A stretch of 64,000 bases of DNA from Paenibacillus sp. yr247 (GTDB taxonomy: Bacteria; Bacillota; Bacilli; Paenibacillales; NBRC-103111). The stretch covers positions 124,001 through 188,000 of the forward strand of contig NZ_FNIF01000004.1 in assembly GCF_900103825.1 (NCBI RefSeq), read 5' to 3'. The position numbers and the translations under genes were made by a program. The notes under the pieces are model-generated. The model ran no database searches. It saw nothing but the letters and a program-made list of their open reading frames with translations, and was not told the DNA's origin. Positions 36,594 to 45,295 of the stretch are shown one piece after another (the stretch's first letter is position 1; the number at the start of each line of letters is the position of its first letter).

Positions 36594-36695
36594 ATGGGAT
36601 ATGGAACAGGAGGCTATAGCGCCGGTACAAGTTCAGCAGCAGTATTGGTTCTCTTTATTTTATTGGTTATTATTACTATGACTTTTGCAATATAA
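36594..36695 (+). CDS. YjcZ-family sporulation microprotein, copy 2
   Basis: 33-residue peptide, MGYGTGGYSAGTSSAA then a helix VLVLFILLVIITMTFAI nearly identical to that of the copy at 36114. AAAGGAG lies ten bases upstream. A terminator follows at 36725. Confidence 0.85.
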   Translation: MGYGTGGYSAGTSSAAVLVLFILLVIITMTFAI

Positions 36696-36724
36696 TACGT
36701 ATCAAAAGTTAATATATTAAATTT

Positions 36725-36760
36725 AGATCCTCAGCATGTTGCTTTGGATCTCTTTTTTTT
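36725..36760 (+). terminator. Intrinsic terminator of the YjcZ cluster
   Basis: AGATCC / GGATCT hairpin followed by eight T residues, 30 bases after the second YjcZ gene. Confidence 0.75.
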
Positions 36761-36886
36761 GATCGAACGAATCTTGGGATGAATTTTGGGAAGCTTTTCA
36801 AGTTCCAGTATACCATGGGAAGTTCGGCTATCTCGATCGAAACGTTTAAAAAACCTTGAAGGAACTGGTATTGTCCATGTATTTTT

Positions 36887-37532
36887 TTAACCCCACACTC
36901 CTAAAATTATGACTCCGATTGTAATTACCGTTGAGGTAAGAATTCGCTGTATACCTTGTTTTTCTCTCAGAATAACAATCCCCAGTATTGTACCAAATAC
37001 ATTTCCTATCTCCCTCATCGGAGCTAACTGTGACAATGGAGCTAGAGATAATGCATACAAAAACAATAAATAACCGCCTGGTGCAATGAGGCCGCCAATC
37101 AAAATAAACCTCCAATTTGTTCTCAATTCTTGGTGTAATCCCTTAGATACGAAAACCGCCCAAGAAAGAGCAATTAAATTACCAATGTTTGTTGTCTCAT
37201 TCAATACAACTGGAGATACATATTTCAGTGTTATTTTATCAACAGTGATATAACTGGCAATACAAATGACTACTGCTAAAGCCACTAAAGGGACTTTCAG
37301 TGAACTGACTGTACTTCGCATTAATTTTAGATGAAAGTATGAATTGAGCGCCCGTGAGGTTTATGAAGGAAGTATTCAAGTCGATTATCGTCCAAGGCAG
37401 GAAAATGAGAATGGCAACGATTTGGCAGAACCAAAGAAAGACATTCTTATTCCTACTCCTCTTTGTATAAAGATTCCAGATCGAATGAAGGAAACCTGAA
37501 CTAAGGACAAGTAAGAGAGCTATGGCGACCAT
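36887..37532 (-). pseudogene. EamA-family (DMT) transporter with internal deletion
   Basis: From ATG 37532 (after AAGGGCG) the frame gives the first helices of an EamA transporter: IALLLVLSSGFLHSIWNLYTK, then FCQIVAILIFLPWTI. It breaks near 37330. The second half resumes in another frame (37321-36887) with helices such as LVALAVVICIASYITVD, FILIGGLIAPGGYLLFLYAL and an intact end, AAPLSQLAPMREI-like and TVITIGVIILGVWG. The whole spans 646 bases against about 870 in intact genes, so roughly three helices in the middle are gone and the frame is shifted. Confidence 0.8.
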
Positions 37533-37549
37533 ATCTCACGCCCTTTCCA

Positions 37550-37708
37550 TCAAAGTAACCCAAACGATTCGCTCTCTGTATTACACGAGTGAAGCATGCA
37601 ATCATGATAATACTTAAAGTTACTTTGATATCCCCATTGACTCCAAAACAGGTTAACTGCATCATCGAAATATTCCATTTTATCTCGTAATTCATATACA
37701 TCGAACAT
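37550..37708 (-). pseudogene. N-terminal stub of a GNAT acetyltransferase
   Basis: A 52-codon frame from ATG 37708, nine bases after GGGAGGG, reads MFDVYELRDKMEYFDDAVNL, FWSQWGYQSNFKYYHDCML and HSCNTESE. This looks like the start of a GNAT enzyme of the type with a leading FWxQWG segment. The acetyl-CoA-binding part is absent; the next DNA belongs to the EamA pseudogene. Confidence 0.55.
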
Positions 37709-37825
37709 TCAAATAATCCCTCCCAATCGTTCAGCCTCAGCCTTCCTAATGTTACTCTAATATAAGACAAGGTTATAGAGTAATGTTGAATAAAATTTAT
37801 AAGAATTGCTGACAATGTTGGAGAA

Positions 37826-37940
37826 TTAGTTATCGCGCATCACTTCTCGAAGTCGTTCGTGCCCACAATTCGGACAACTCGTACTTCTTTCTCTTTAAAC
37901 ACTTCCATTTGAATATACTGCCCGCAACTAAAAAAGAAAT
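37826..37940 (-). pseudogene. Frameshifted zinc-ribbon stub
   Basis: The minus strand reads FSCGQYIQMEVFKEKEVR in one frame and then CPNCGHERLREVMRDN and stop in the next. Together they make the second half of a zinc ribbon (CG...CPNCG). The start and first Cys pair are not evident, and a one-base shift separates the halves. Confidence 0.4.
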
Positions 37941-37943
37941 GAT

Positions 37944-38588
37944 GTGAACCCCGTGCAGACTTCGTTAAAAATAAATTTAATGAAATGCGTGAATTTGTTA
38001 ATTACAATTTTAATGACAGTGATGATGTCGGCATGTAAGCCTGATTCGTCCGCAACCGCAGGAGCAGCAGACGTTCATCCAGTCGACAATTCCGCACAAT
38101 TCGCCATTCCTCCAACGGGTGAGATCGCACTCGCGTCCAAATTCTCGTATTCAAAATTAGAAACTACACCCAAGATGGAACGAAAAATACTCTACTCACT
38201 GAATGAAAACCAATTGTCCAAACCACTCACGGAAATCCCTTACTACCGTCAGGGAAAGTCCGAACTTTTACCTGAGACCGTATTCAAACAGTATAAGGAA
38301 GGACATCAACCGTGGTTGAGCAGTCCTGTCATTGTCGCATTAGTCAACTGTTCTAATTTGATATCTTTGGAAGAAGTAGCTGAGTTGCAGAATAAAGCCC
38401 AAAGCAGCGAGAAGAAAATCATAATTGATCCTGACAGGGTAATTACCGAAATCAGCTGCGAAACCCCTTATGTAAAGGTGCAGATGAGCAAACCCGGAGG
38501 TATTACCTACGACATTACAATGTTCAAGCCACATGGTACGGAAGTGCTGTTCGTTAAGGAAATTGTTGAAAATACGCCAATAAAATAG
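37944..38588 (+). CDS. Putative lipoprotein of unknown function
   Basis: Secreted lipoprotein. After a short lead, a hydrophobic segment (CVNLLITILMTVMM) ends in a lipobox SAC, then a low-complexity DSSATAGAADVHP linker and a 170-residue mature domain. The start is uncertain: GTG at 37944 or ATG at 37980; neither has a clear ribosome binding site. No family recognised. It precedes a broken DUF4309 gene. Confidence 0.65.
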   Translation: MNPVQTSLKINLMKCVNLLITILMTVMMSACKPDSSATAGAADVHPVDNSAQFAIPPTGEIALASKFSYSKLETTPKMERKILYSLNENQLSKPLTEIPYYRQGKSELLPETVFKQYKEGHQPWLSSPVIVALVNCSNLISLEEVAELQNKAQSSEKKIIIDPDRVITEISCETPYVKVQMSKPGGITYDITMFKPHGTEVLFVKEIVENTPIK

Positions 38589-38618
38589 AGACTGGTTAAG
38601 TATTGGCCGAGATAATGT

Positions 38619-39057
38619 ATGAATACATCGTTGAATTTTATAAGAAAACCTAGAGCAGCACCATCAACAACAACACTCCCTGCGACTCCGTCTGCTACCC
38701 CCGCAGCAGGCACCGAAGCAATTAGCAAGCAGCTTAAAACATTACTAGAGCTTGCCAAAAATGGCCAAGTACCTGGCATTAAGTATGCTGCTCATACAGG
38801 TATGATTGACGAGGTCAGGCATGCAAATTTTCGATGTCCGTTCAAGTGACCCTACTTTGCAAAAATTAACACTTAAAGAGATTGAGCATACTTTAGGCAA
38901 GCCTGCTGACACGAAATTAAATGGAAACGACACAATTTACATCTACATGGCCAATGAAGCATTTCAGCTTAAGTTCATTATCCCTAAGTCGACGGGTAAG
39001 GTGGACCATATTTCGGTCTTCTCTCCCAAAGATTCCGTAAACTCTATGGCTGAATAA
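38619..39057 (+). pseudogene. DUF4309 (YjgB-like) protein, internally deleted
   Basis: The first frame (38619-38849) has a Thr/Pro linker followed by QLKTLLELAKNGQVPGIKY, the start of a DUF4309 domain. A second frame (38806-39057) supplies the domain's end: MQIFDVRSSDPTLQKLTLKE, then HTLGKPADTKLNGNDTIYIY and VFSPKDSVNSMAE. The middle block with the WGKPD-type motif is missing and the halves are out of frame. The signal peptide also appears lost. The intact family is secreted or lipid-anchored in Bacillus. Confidence 0.75.
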
Positions 39058-39069
39058 TATATTAATTTG

Positions 39070-40146
39070 CTAAGAAAATATAGAAAGAGCCTGCTGCATC
39101 GTCTGTGCAACGATATCTGCTGCATGTTGGCCGGAAGTCAACATTCTTGTCCCTTGTCCAGCCCACAAGGACATATAGTCCGCATTCTTTTGGATGGCGG
39201 CAGCATTGCGAATATCACGCGTCAGTGTGTTATGTGTTGGAAAAGGAAGCGGATCGATCCCGCTTGCGTCCCATTTTCGGATAAACTCGTTACCTATTCC
39301 GCGTGCTGGGCGACCCGAAAAAGCTTTCGTCAATACCGTGCTCTCTTCTGTACTTTCCAGTAGGGCCTGTTGATAGGAAACATGCGCTCCGGATTCGATT
39401 GCTGTCAGGAATCGAGTTCCCATCTGAACTCCTTGCGCTCCAAGTGCTAAAGCCGCAACAAGCCCCCTGCCATCCATAATACCTCCGGCGGCAATGACCG
39501 GAATTGTGACTCGATCTACAATTTGCGGTACTAACGCGAATGTGCCGACGTTCGCTCCCATGGGATGAATGGAGATGTCGAAAGTCCCCCGATGTCCTCC
39601 TGCTTCGCTTCCCTGGGCTACTACAGCATCACAGCCAGCCTGCTGAGCTAAGATTGCTTCCTGTACTGTGGTAACCATTGCCACAACTTGCATCCCAGCC
39701 AACTTAGCCTGCTGCATGAGCGGTTCAGGAAGAACGCCGAACGCGGTGCTGATCACAGGCACCTTTTCTTCCAATACTACCGCAAATTGTTTCTCAAAAA
39801 GGTCAGGTGACGTCACTCCTTCTTTATCTGCATGAGAAATGCCAAGCACGTCCCGTATCTGGTTCAGTTCACGTTGGACTTCCACGATTCTCGAATTGTC
39901 GTCGGAAGCGTGTACCACAAAAAGATTAACACCAAATGGCGCATCAGTTAGCTTACGAATTTCACAAATAGCCTCACGAATTGCAGCCGGCTCCATGTAG
40001 GCTGCTCCCAGTGTACCTAGTCCACCCGCATTGGACACGGAAGCCGTCAATTTCACCGTTGATGGCCCTCCTGCCATGCCTGCCAAAAAAATCGGATACC
40101 TGATGTGAAACCGCCGACACAGTTCTGTCTCAAATTCAATTTTCAA
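39070..40146 (-). CDS. Nitronate monooxygenase (2-nitropropane dioxygenase family)
   Basis: FMN enzyme of 358 residues that oxidises alkyl nitronates. TIM-barrel motifs: IRYPIFLAGMAGGPSTVKL, FGVNLFVV, VVAQGSEAGGHRG with the catalytic His, and PVIAAGGIMDGRGLVAALALGAQGVQMGTRFL for FMN phosphate. I set the start at a TTG (40146), eight bases after GGAGAGGAG, which gives the normal family length; an ATG 36 codons upstream adds unrelated sequence. Confidence 0.92.
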   Translation of the reverse strand: MKIEFETELCRRFHIRYPIFLAGMAGGPSTVKLTASVSNAGGLGTLGAAYMEPAAIREAICEIRKLTDAPFGVNLFVVHASDDNSRIVEVQRELNQIRDVLGISHADKEGVTSPDLFEKQFAVVLEEKVPVISTAFGVLPEPLMQQAKLAGMQVVAMVTTVQEAILAQQAGCDAVVAQGSEAGGHRGTFDISIHPMGANVGTFALVPQIVDRVTIPVIAAGGIMDGRGLVAALALGAQGVQMGTRFLTAIESGAHVSYQQALLESTEESTVLTKAFSGRPARGIGNEFIRKWDASGIDPLPFPTHNTLTRDIRNAAAIQKNADYMSLWAGQGTRMLTSGQHAADIVAQTMQQALSIFS

Positions 40147-40317
40147 ACGTTCATTCTCCTCTCCATGGATAGATTTACCTATTTTAATATTAACATAATT
40201 CGTTATTTTCCCCCAAATGCTTCTAGAACTATGCAAGTAAAAAGACAGCCTCACGGCCGCCTTTTTTTACCTTTTAAATTATTATTACAGCAATAGCTTT
40301 AAGCTCTTAAAATGTGA

Positions 40318-41130
40318 TTATGACTCCACTCTCGGCTTTGTCGGGTCACAGTTCAGATGGTTCACTTCGGACACCCAGGACAACTTCGTCAAATAGTAGC
40401 ATTCTTCCCTAGCCATATGATCTGCCATCAATGGCATCAAAGTACCTAGAATCTCCCGCGTTAACCCCATCTCTTCCAACTCTTTTAAGAACTCCATGAA
40501 CAAAAGCATTTCTAACTCAACCTCTTTGTTAAACCAATTTAGTGCCGGGAAATTTCGAAGTCCCGTACGGGTATAGCCGGCTAATTCCACCGCTTTCAAA
40601 TAAAACTCTTCGAAATGTTTAGTAAATTTGTTACTTTTTTCCTTTAGTCTCTTTTCCACCAAGTCCAATCTACAGCTAACAGAAGCTGCATGACCAAACG
40701 CATCCTGCAACCAAACCAAGTGGTGATGAAGTGGGTCTTGTAGCGGTGGAATTTGTCCTGCTTGCAGAGACTGGAAGATGGATAGTGCCTCTTCTACCTC
40801 ATTGACCATATGGTTTAGGAATGTTGGAGGCAAATTGATTTTTATTTTTCCACTAAGATGACGTTTTAAAAGGTGTAATTTGAAGAAGCGTAATTCTTGC
40901 CCTTTTTGGAAAGCAGCCTTATTTAGTTCATAAATAGAATACACGGTTGACTCGGCTCTAACTGATTCCAACATACTATCAAATGATTGAATAAACATCT
41001 CGGCCCTGGTTAATTCCTCTCGCTCATCCGCCGTTAGTGATCCATGAATAAATCTGGCATGGTCCCCCAAGATCTGCAGCCAAAATCGGAGCTCAAACAA
41101 AGTTGCCGCCTCAAGACTCGTATATTTCAA
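40318..41130 (-). CDS. DUF2935 protein
   Basis: 270-residue all-helical protein with two DUF2935 repeats: ELRFWLQILGDHARFIHGSL near the start and EVELEMLLFMEFLKELEEMG plus MADHMAREECYYL near the end. The His and Glu residues are those predicted to bind metal in a ferritin-like four-helix bundle. Such proteins are common in Bacillus and Clostridium with no proven function. AAGGAGG precedes the start. Confidence 0.85.
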   Translation of the reverse strand: MKYTSLEAATLFELRFWLQILGDHARFIHGSLTADEREELTRAEMFIQSFDSMLESVRAESTVYSIYELNKAAFQKGQELRFFKLHLLKRHLSGKIKINLPPTFLNHMVNEVEEALSIFQSLQAGQIPPLQDPLHHHLVWLQDAFGHAASVSCRLDLVEKRLKEKSNKFTKHFEEFYLKAVELAGYTRTGLRNFPALNWFNKEVELEMLLFMEFLKELEEMGLTREILGTLMPLMADHMAREECYYLTKLSWVSEVNHLNCDPTKPRVES

Positions 41131-41238
41131 TTCTCAATGCCTCCTTAAGTCCTTTAATCACTTTTTGAATAAGGTATGCGCAATCGCCTATAGGAGTGAT
41201 TTATTTACATTTGTAACTACAGTCCAAAACTAAAAATA

Positions 41239-41278
41239 AAAATGGAGTGCTAAGTATTAACTTAACACTCCATTTTTA
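41239..41278. terminator. Symmetric hairpin terminator
   Basis: AAAAATGGAGTG / CACTCCATTTTT with an inner TTAAGT-type stem. It can terminate in both directions. Confidence 0.65.
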
Positions 41279-41323
41279 TATCGTCACACATGCCAAATTC
41301 CTTCTTACTCCTCGATCTTAAAG

Positions 41324-41542
41324 ATGGAATCAATAATAATCGGAAGATTGTCTCTAACCGAAACCGCCCTTGGGAAAATTATACTACATGTTCCTGTTAC
41401 TACGCATTCGGATCTACTTGCGAAACACCGAATAGCATTCGCTCATCTAGATCCCTCCAATTACAATTCTAATCATTACTTTATCACACAACTATTTGTT
41501 ATAGACAATGAATTTGGACAATATTACCTATATAACCAATAA
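41324..41542 (+). CDS. Possible hypothetical protein, 72 residues
   Basis: An open frame starting MESIIIGRLSLTETALGKII with a balanced, protein-like composition and an ending in NEFGQYYLYNQ. No good ribosome binding site precedes it and no family is recognised, so it may be a remnant or chance frame. Confidence 0.25.
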   Translation: MESIIIGRLSLTETALGKIILHVPVTTHSDLLAKHRIAFAHLDPSNYNSNHYFITQLFVIDNEFGQYYLYNQ

Positions 41543-41621
41543 TCCTCTAAAGCCGATCCATCATTTTCTATGGTACATTAATCCCATAAACACTTCATAA
41601 TACCAAATATGGAATAGGGAT

Positions 41622-42113
41622 GTGTCATACATATTGAAAAAATTAGTTGTTGCTACCTCAGTCGCGCTGACACTTTTATTTTCTACAGCTGGTTTAACAA
41701 TGCCTACTACGGCTTCCGCAACAGAGATTTATGCTACAAATGGTCACAAGTTTGTAAATACAGCTAAATCTTATATCGGTAGAGTCACATACCGCTTTGG
41801 TACTAGGGATCCGCAGCATTTGACTTTTGATTGCTCTGCTTTTACTCAGTTTGTTTTCAAACAAAACGGGATTAGTATCCCATGGGGATCAAGTGCACAA
41901 ACGCAATTCGGTTCTCGAGTTCCTGATAAAGCACATCTAGCCATTGGTGATCTTGTCATGTTCAGCGTGAATAAGCCTGGCCATATTGATCATGTAGGTA
42001 TTTATATCGGAAATGGACAGTTTATCAGCAATACCAAAAGTTCTGGAGTTGTCATTTCATCTTTGAATACTGGCTACTGGAGTACTCGCTATATAACAGC
42101 CCGTCATTACTAG
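41622..42113 (+). CDS. Secreted NlpC/P60 endopeptidase
   Basis: Cell-wall gamma-D-glutamyl-diamino-acid endopeptidase type. A signal peptide (KKLVVATSVALTLLFSTAGL, ending near ASA) leads a single NlpC/P60 domain. Its catalytic residues are Cys in TFDCSAFTQFVF, His in HIDHVGIYIGNGQ and a third polar residue in the following strand. No SH3 or LysM targeting domain is present. The start is uncertain between GTG 41622 and TTG 41634. Confidence 0.9.
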   Translation: MSYILKKLVVATSVALTLLFSTAGLTMPTTASATEIYATNGHKFVNTAKSYIGRVTYRFGTRDPQHLTFDCSAFTQFVFKQNGISIPWGSSAQTQFGSRVPDKAHLAIGDLVMFSVNKPGHIDHVGIYIGNGQFISNTKSSGVVISSLNTGYWSTRYITARHY

Positions 42114-42128
42114 AATCAAATTATATAT

Positions 42129-42177
42129 TAAAAAGAGAGCTCAAGGAATATATTTTCCTTTGAACTCTCTTTTTTCA
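42129..42177 (+). terminator. Intrinsic terminator, bidirectional
   Basis: AAAAAGAGAGCTCAAGGAA-type arm pairs with TTCCTTTGAACTCTCTTTTTT around a short loop, between convergent genes. Confidence 0.75.
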
Positions 42178-42178
42178 A

Positions 42179-42538
42179 TTACTTATTAGAGCTTTCAAGG
42201 ATATGATTCAAAATACGTTGTTTTATTTCCATTGGGTTTTCAATTTGAAAAACAACTTTTCCAAATTCATGATTATTTAATTCAATACTAACTACATCTT
42301 TATGATTCTCATAAGAAATGAAACACCATTTATCCCCTATCAGAAAACGTCCTTCTCTAATATCAGCTATTGAAGTGCCGATTCTAAATTGAAACATGGA
42401 TAATTCAAAGTCATCCATTGAAACATTTGTTATCGTCGAATACGGAATTTCAACTTGACGTTTCAATGCAGCAGCACTTATTAATCCCGATAGATGAAGA
42501 ATTAGCGTATCCTTCGTAAATTCAATTGTTCTAGACAT
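42179..42538 (-). CDS. Hypothetical PH-like protein
   Basis: 119 residues, predominantly beta-strand with a C-terminal helix: MSRTIEFTKDTLILHLSGL, IPYSTITNV and a closing MEIKQRILNHIL helix. The pattern recalls bacterial PH-like domains that start with a strand, a short turn and an IPYxxI motif. It is not recognised further. GGAGGTAGT precedes ATG. Confidence 0.65.
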   Translation of the reverse strand: MSRTIEFTKDTLILHLSGLISAAALKRQVEIPYSTITNVSMDDFELSMFQFRIGTSIADIREGRFLIGDKWCFISYENHKDVVSIELNNHEFGKVVFQIENPMEIKQRILNHILESSNK

Positions 42539-42684
42539 TTAACTACCTCCGCTTACATTTCGTTTTCGGGTTTGTATACCCCGTTGCCATGCGTCCATTA
42601 TCCTCTATCCATTTTCTCTCCTACTTTGATGAAAGCACCTATAATACGATTGAGTATGAAAAATCGTTCAGCTTAAAAGCGTCT

Positions 42685-42915
42685 TTATTCATTTAGTTTA
42701 GTTTCTTTAATGAGATCTTTCTTCCAAAAATCTATCACAATATGGTCTGCTAGCTCCATGGAAGCCCATGAATTTTTATATTTAAAATCGTATTCTTCCA
42801 TCTTTTTTATTGTCGATTCTACTTCTGATTTTCTTACTCTCAGTTCCATCGACACGCAATTATTAATAATTGTTATTAACTCATTCATTTGTTTGGAGTT
42901 TTCTGGAATCGTCAT
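42685..42915 (-). CDS. Hypothetical protein, 76 residues
   Basis: Small helical protein beginning MTIPENSKQMNELITIINN, with a conserved-looking AKELRVRKSEVE-like central helix (here SMELRVRKSEVESTIKK). AGGGTGAGAA precedes ATG. Unknown function. Confidence 0.6.
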   Translation of the reverse strand: MTIPENSKQMNELITIINNCVSMELRVRKSEVESTIKKMEEYDFKYKNSWASMELADHIVIDFWKKDLIKETKLNE

Positions 42916-43132
42916 TTTCTTCTCACCCTTCTACTGATATGGCTCATATTAATGTTTGTATTCCATAATTATTCACCATACGCTAGCTTGGTAAACCTAA
43001 ATATATTCCGAATAGGAATAAGCTGCCCATCTATATATGAGAATGATTTCATCTAAAATTGGTTTTGCTTTTTCTAATACTTTTCATTAGAATTATTACA
43101 TTCGCTAACCACTTTGCAAAGAAGGAACCAAT

Positions 43133-43477
43133 ATGCCCTTTCTCAGATTTAAAGGTTTTCAAAGAGATTTCATTTCTTCGATTTCACCTATCATCATCCA
43201 GGAATTTTCAAAGGTAACAGGCGTAGTGCAACAAAAAGTAAAAATCGAGCTTCTTCTTGTGGAACAATTAAACAATTCTCCACAATCACTCGAAATACTT
43301 ATGTTTCCTAGAGATCAGGAGATGCATGATAACATTGTTCAAGTACTGTATACCATATTAAGCGAGCATGGTTTTCCGGATGTTCATATCTTTTTTATCC
43401 TGCTATCTCCTCATCTGTACTATAAAGAAGGACAGCCATTAAAAACCAAGAATGAAGATCCAATCTCAATAACATGA
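43133..43477 (+). CDS. DUF1904 family protein
   Basis: 114 residues resembling DUF1904, which adopts a tautomerase-like fold: MPFLRFKGFQRDFISSISPI at the start and a helix-strand pattern continuing to VHIFFILLSPHLYYKEGQP. The N-terminal Pro after Met is retained. AAGGAAC precedes ATG. Function unknown. Confidence 0.75.
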   Translation: MPFLRFKGFQRDFISSISPIIIQEFSKVTGVVQQKVKIELLLVEQLNNSPQSLEILMFPRDQEMHDNIVQVLYTILSEHGFPDVHIFFILLSPHLYYKEGQPLKTKNEDPISIT

Positions 43478-43499
43478 CGATATAGAGTGATAAAGAAAG

Positions 43500-43530
43500 C
43501 AAAAAGACACGCTTAAAGCGTGTCTTTTCT
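43500..43530. terminator. Bidirectional terminator
   Basis: AAAAGACACGC / GCGTGTCTTTT with a four-base loop between the convergent DUF1904 gene and the phosphodiesterase operon. Confidence 0.85.
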
Positions 43531-43650
43531 CTATTAACCTAGACCGATTAAGTCGATATTCATTTGTTCGTTCACTCCACGACAGGGAACCAGCCAGGGG
43601 CGTGCATAATCACTTGCCAGAGCGGGGCCGGAATCGCGAGACGCAGTTGA

Positions 43651-44478
43651 TCATGCTTGCTCAGCGTCCGTTACCTTACCGTACCGTCCTCTTGGGATGA
43701 CAAGTTGGTCATCGGCGCCATTTTGCCTCATTAGTTCTTGTTTTAATTTCAACAAGGCCGCTGCGTTCCGTGAAGTAATTGACCGAACACCCATCTCAAT
43801 AAAATGCTTCATCTGCGCTTCTTCGTTTACCGTCCATATGCATACATCAAGGTTATTACTAGCTGTTATATGAAGCAGTTCGGCTTGAACAACACGGTAA
43901 TTTAAGTTGATACCGAAGCAAGCCGTGCTTTTAGCATCTTCACAGCATATTTTCGCCGCTTCTTCGTAGTTCTTAGTAAGAAATAACGCAGGATCTACGT
44001 TCAGTAGCTTTCGTATGCGCGGATTGACGTGTTGAACTATTTTTGCACGTTCGGTCTCACATCCTGACAGTATGACCTGCTCCAATAGCCTGTTCTTCTC
44101 TATCCAATTGGAAATAGGTTCGATACAGGCATCAGATTTAAGATCCAGATTCATTATTTTACCGCAAGCCTGAAGGATGGGGAGAACCGACTCCAGGGAT
44201 AGGATACGAATGGTCTCTCCTGGTGCACCATTATGGGCTTTGATATCCAACTTACTTAGTTCTGCATAATTCATTTGGGAAATCCAGCATTCTGTTCCAT
44301 CTGCCAAGTGAACGTTATCGTCGTGGGAAAGCACAAGGACCCCATCCGAGGTTATTCGTATATCTTCTTCGATAATATCGACCCCGAGATTCAGCCCGGT
44401 TTCAATGGAAAGCAACGTATTATCCGGTGTTCCCATACAACCGGTGTGAGCTGTAATTAGTGGAAATGGCTTTATCAT
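43651..44478 (-). CDS. Glycerophosphodiester phosphodiesterase family protein
   Basis: GDPD-fold enzyme of 275 residues, probably hydrolysing phosphodiesters to a sugar or glycerol phosphate and an alcohol. Motifs: ITAHTGCMGTPDNTLLSIET (the usual HRG reads HTG), EEDIRITSDGVLVLSHDDNV, and MNLDLK. Both catalytic His residues remain while the conserved Arg is replaced by Thr, which hints at an altered phosphate pocket. It is last in an operon with MgtC, CehA-like and accessory genes. Confidence 0.85.
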   Translation of the reverse strand: MIKPFPLITAHTGCMGTPDNTLLSIETGLNLGVDIIEEDIRITSDGVLVLSHDDNVHLADGTECWISQMNYAELSKLDIKAHNGAPGETIRILSLESVLPILQACGKIMNLDLKSDACIEPISNWIEKNRLLEQVILSGCETERAKIVQHVNPRIRKLLNVDPALFLTKNYEEAAKICCEDAKSTACFGINLNYRVVQAELLHITASNNLDVCIWTVNEEAQMKHFIEMGVRSITSRNAAALLKLKQELMRQNGADDQLVIPRGRYGKVTDAEQA

Positions 44479-44521
44479 TTTTCACCTCTTCATTAAAATA
44501 AATCCATGTCACGCCTCTTTG

Positions 44522-45280
44522 TTAATGTACCTGCCTGACTCCTTGATGGGTAATGTCTAAAGACTTGCCGCCTGACTCGGTCCAAACCACAAAATCTAAA
44601 GTATGGATCCGTTCCATTGCCTCCATGAGTTTAACTGGACTTTGTACATGAAGGACGAATTGCAGCTGCATGGTTGATGCTTCTCCGGAGTCGGTGGATG
44701 CCCCTTTGCGAATCATCTTGACGTTGACAATTTGAATCCCCTCCTCACTGAGGGCAGTAGCTATTTGACCAAGTGCGCTGGGGTTATCGAGCGTCTTGAT
44801 CGTCATCTCATGGTTTCTCCGGTTTCGCATGACATGTTTCTCCCACTTGTTAAGGACAAGCAAGCTGATTAATAGGAGTGTTGTGGAGAAAAAGGCTGCA
44901 TATAAAAAGCCGGCGCCAACACATAAACCGATTCCTGCTACTACCCAGATAGAAGCAGCTGTTGTCAAGCCACTTATGACCGAACCATTGCGCAAAATGG
45001 CTCCAGCACCGATAAAACCAATACCGCTAATCACCTGAGCTGCGAGACGTGCCGGATCAAGCCGGACATTCGGTTCGTTAGCAAACTGGGAAAACCCATA
45101 TATCGAGAGAAGCATGATCGTAGTCGACCCTAAGCAGACTAAAATATGTGTCCGGAAACCTGCCGCGTGATTATGCCATTCACGCTCTATTCCAACGGCT
45201 CCCCCCATGAAGACTGCCAAGACCAATCGAAGAAGCAGCTCGCCGTGGCTAATTGTCCAAATACTTGCTGTTGCCGTCAT
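44522..45280 (-). CDS. MgtC/SapB family membrane protein
   Basis: 252 residues with five membrane helices in the first 150. Family hallmarks are LVLAVFMGGAVGIEREWHNH, AGFRTHILVCLGSTTIML and ISGIGFIGAGAIL. A cytoplasmic ACT-like C-terminal domain follows (EGIQIVNVKMIRKG). MgtC proteins affect Mg and phosphate homeostasis by acting on ATP synthase or transporters. Its place between two phosphodiesterase genes suggests a link with phosphate release. Confidence 0.9.
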   Translation of the reverse strand: MTATASIWTISHGELLLRLVLAVFMGGAVGIEREWHNHAAGFRTHILVCLGSTTIMLLSIYGFSQFANEPNVRLDPARLAAQVISGIGFIGAGAILRNGSVISGLTTAASIWVVAGIGLCVGAGFLYAAFFSTTLLLISLLVLNKWEKHVMRNRRNHEMTIKTLDNPSALGQIATALSEEGIQIVNVKMIRKGASTDSGEASTMQLQFVLHVQSPVKLMEAMERIHTLDFVVWTESGGKSLDITHQGVRQVH

Positions 45281-45295
45281 GCTAGGTCACTTCCT

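Noticed and set aside
36788..36805. Eighteen-base identity (GGGAAGCTTTTCAAGTTC) with 2282-2299
   Set aside because: Surrounding sequence is not similar and the length is near what chance allows in 64 kb. Not treated as a repeat element.
37501..37815. 104-codon minus-strand open frame overlapping the GNAT stub
   Set aside because: The other frame gives a better supported N-terminus with a ribosome binding site. The long frame looks like a shadow.
40240..40275. Possible hairpin after the DUF2935 gene
   Set aside because: The stem is short and interrupted, so it was not listed as a terminator.
43560..43650. 25-codon minus-strand frame with a protein-like end (WQVIMHAPGWFPVVE) after the GDPD gene
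   Set aside because: Too short, no start or upstream continuation in frame.
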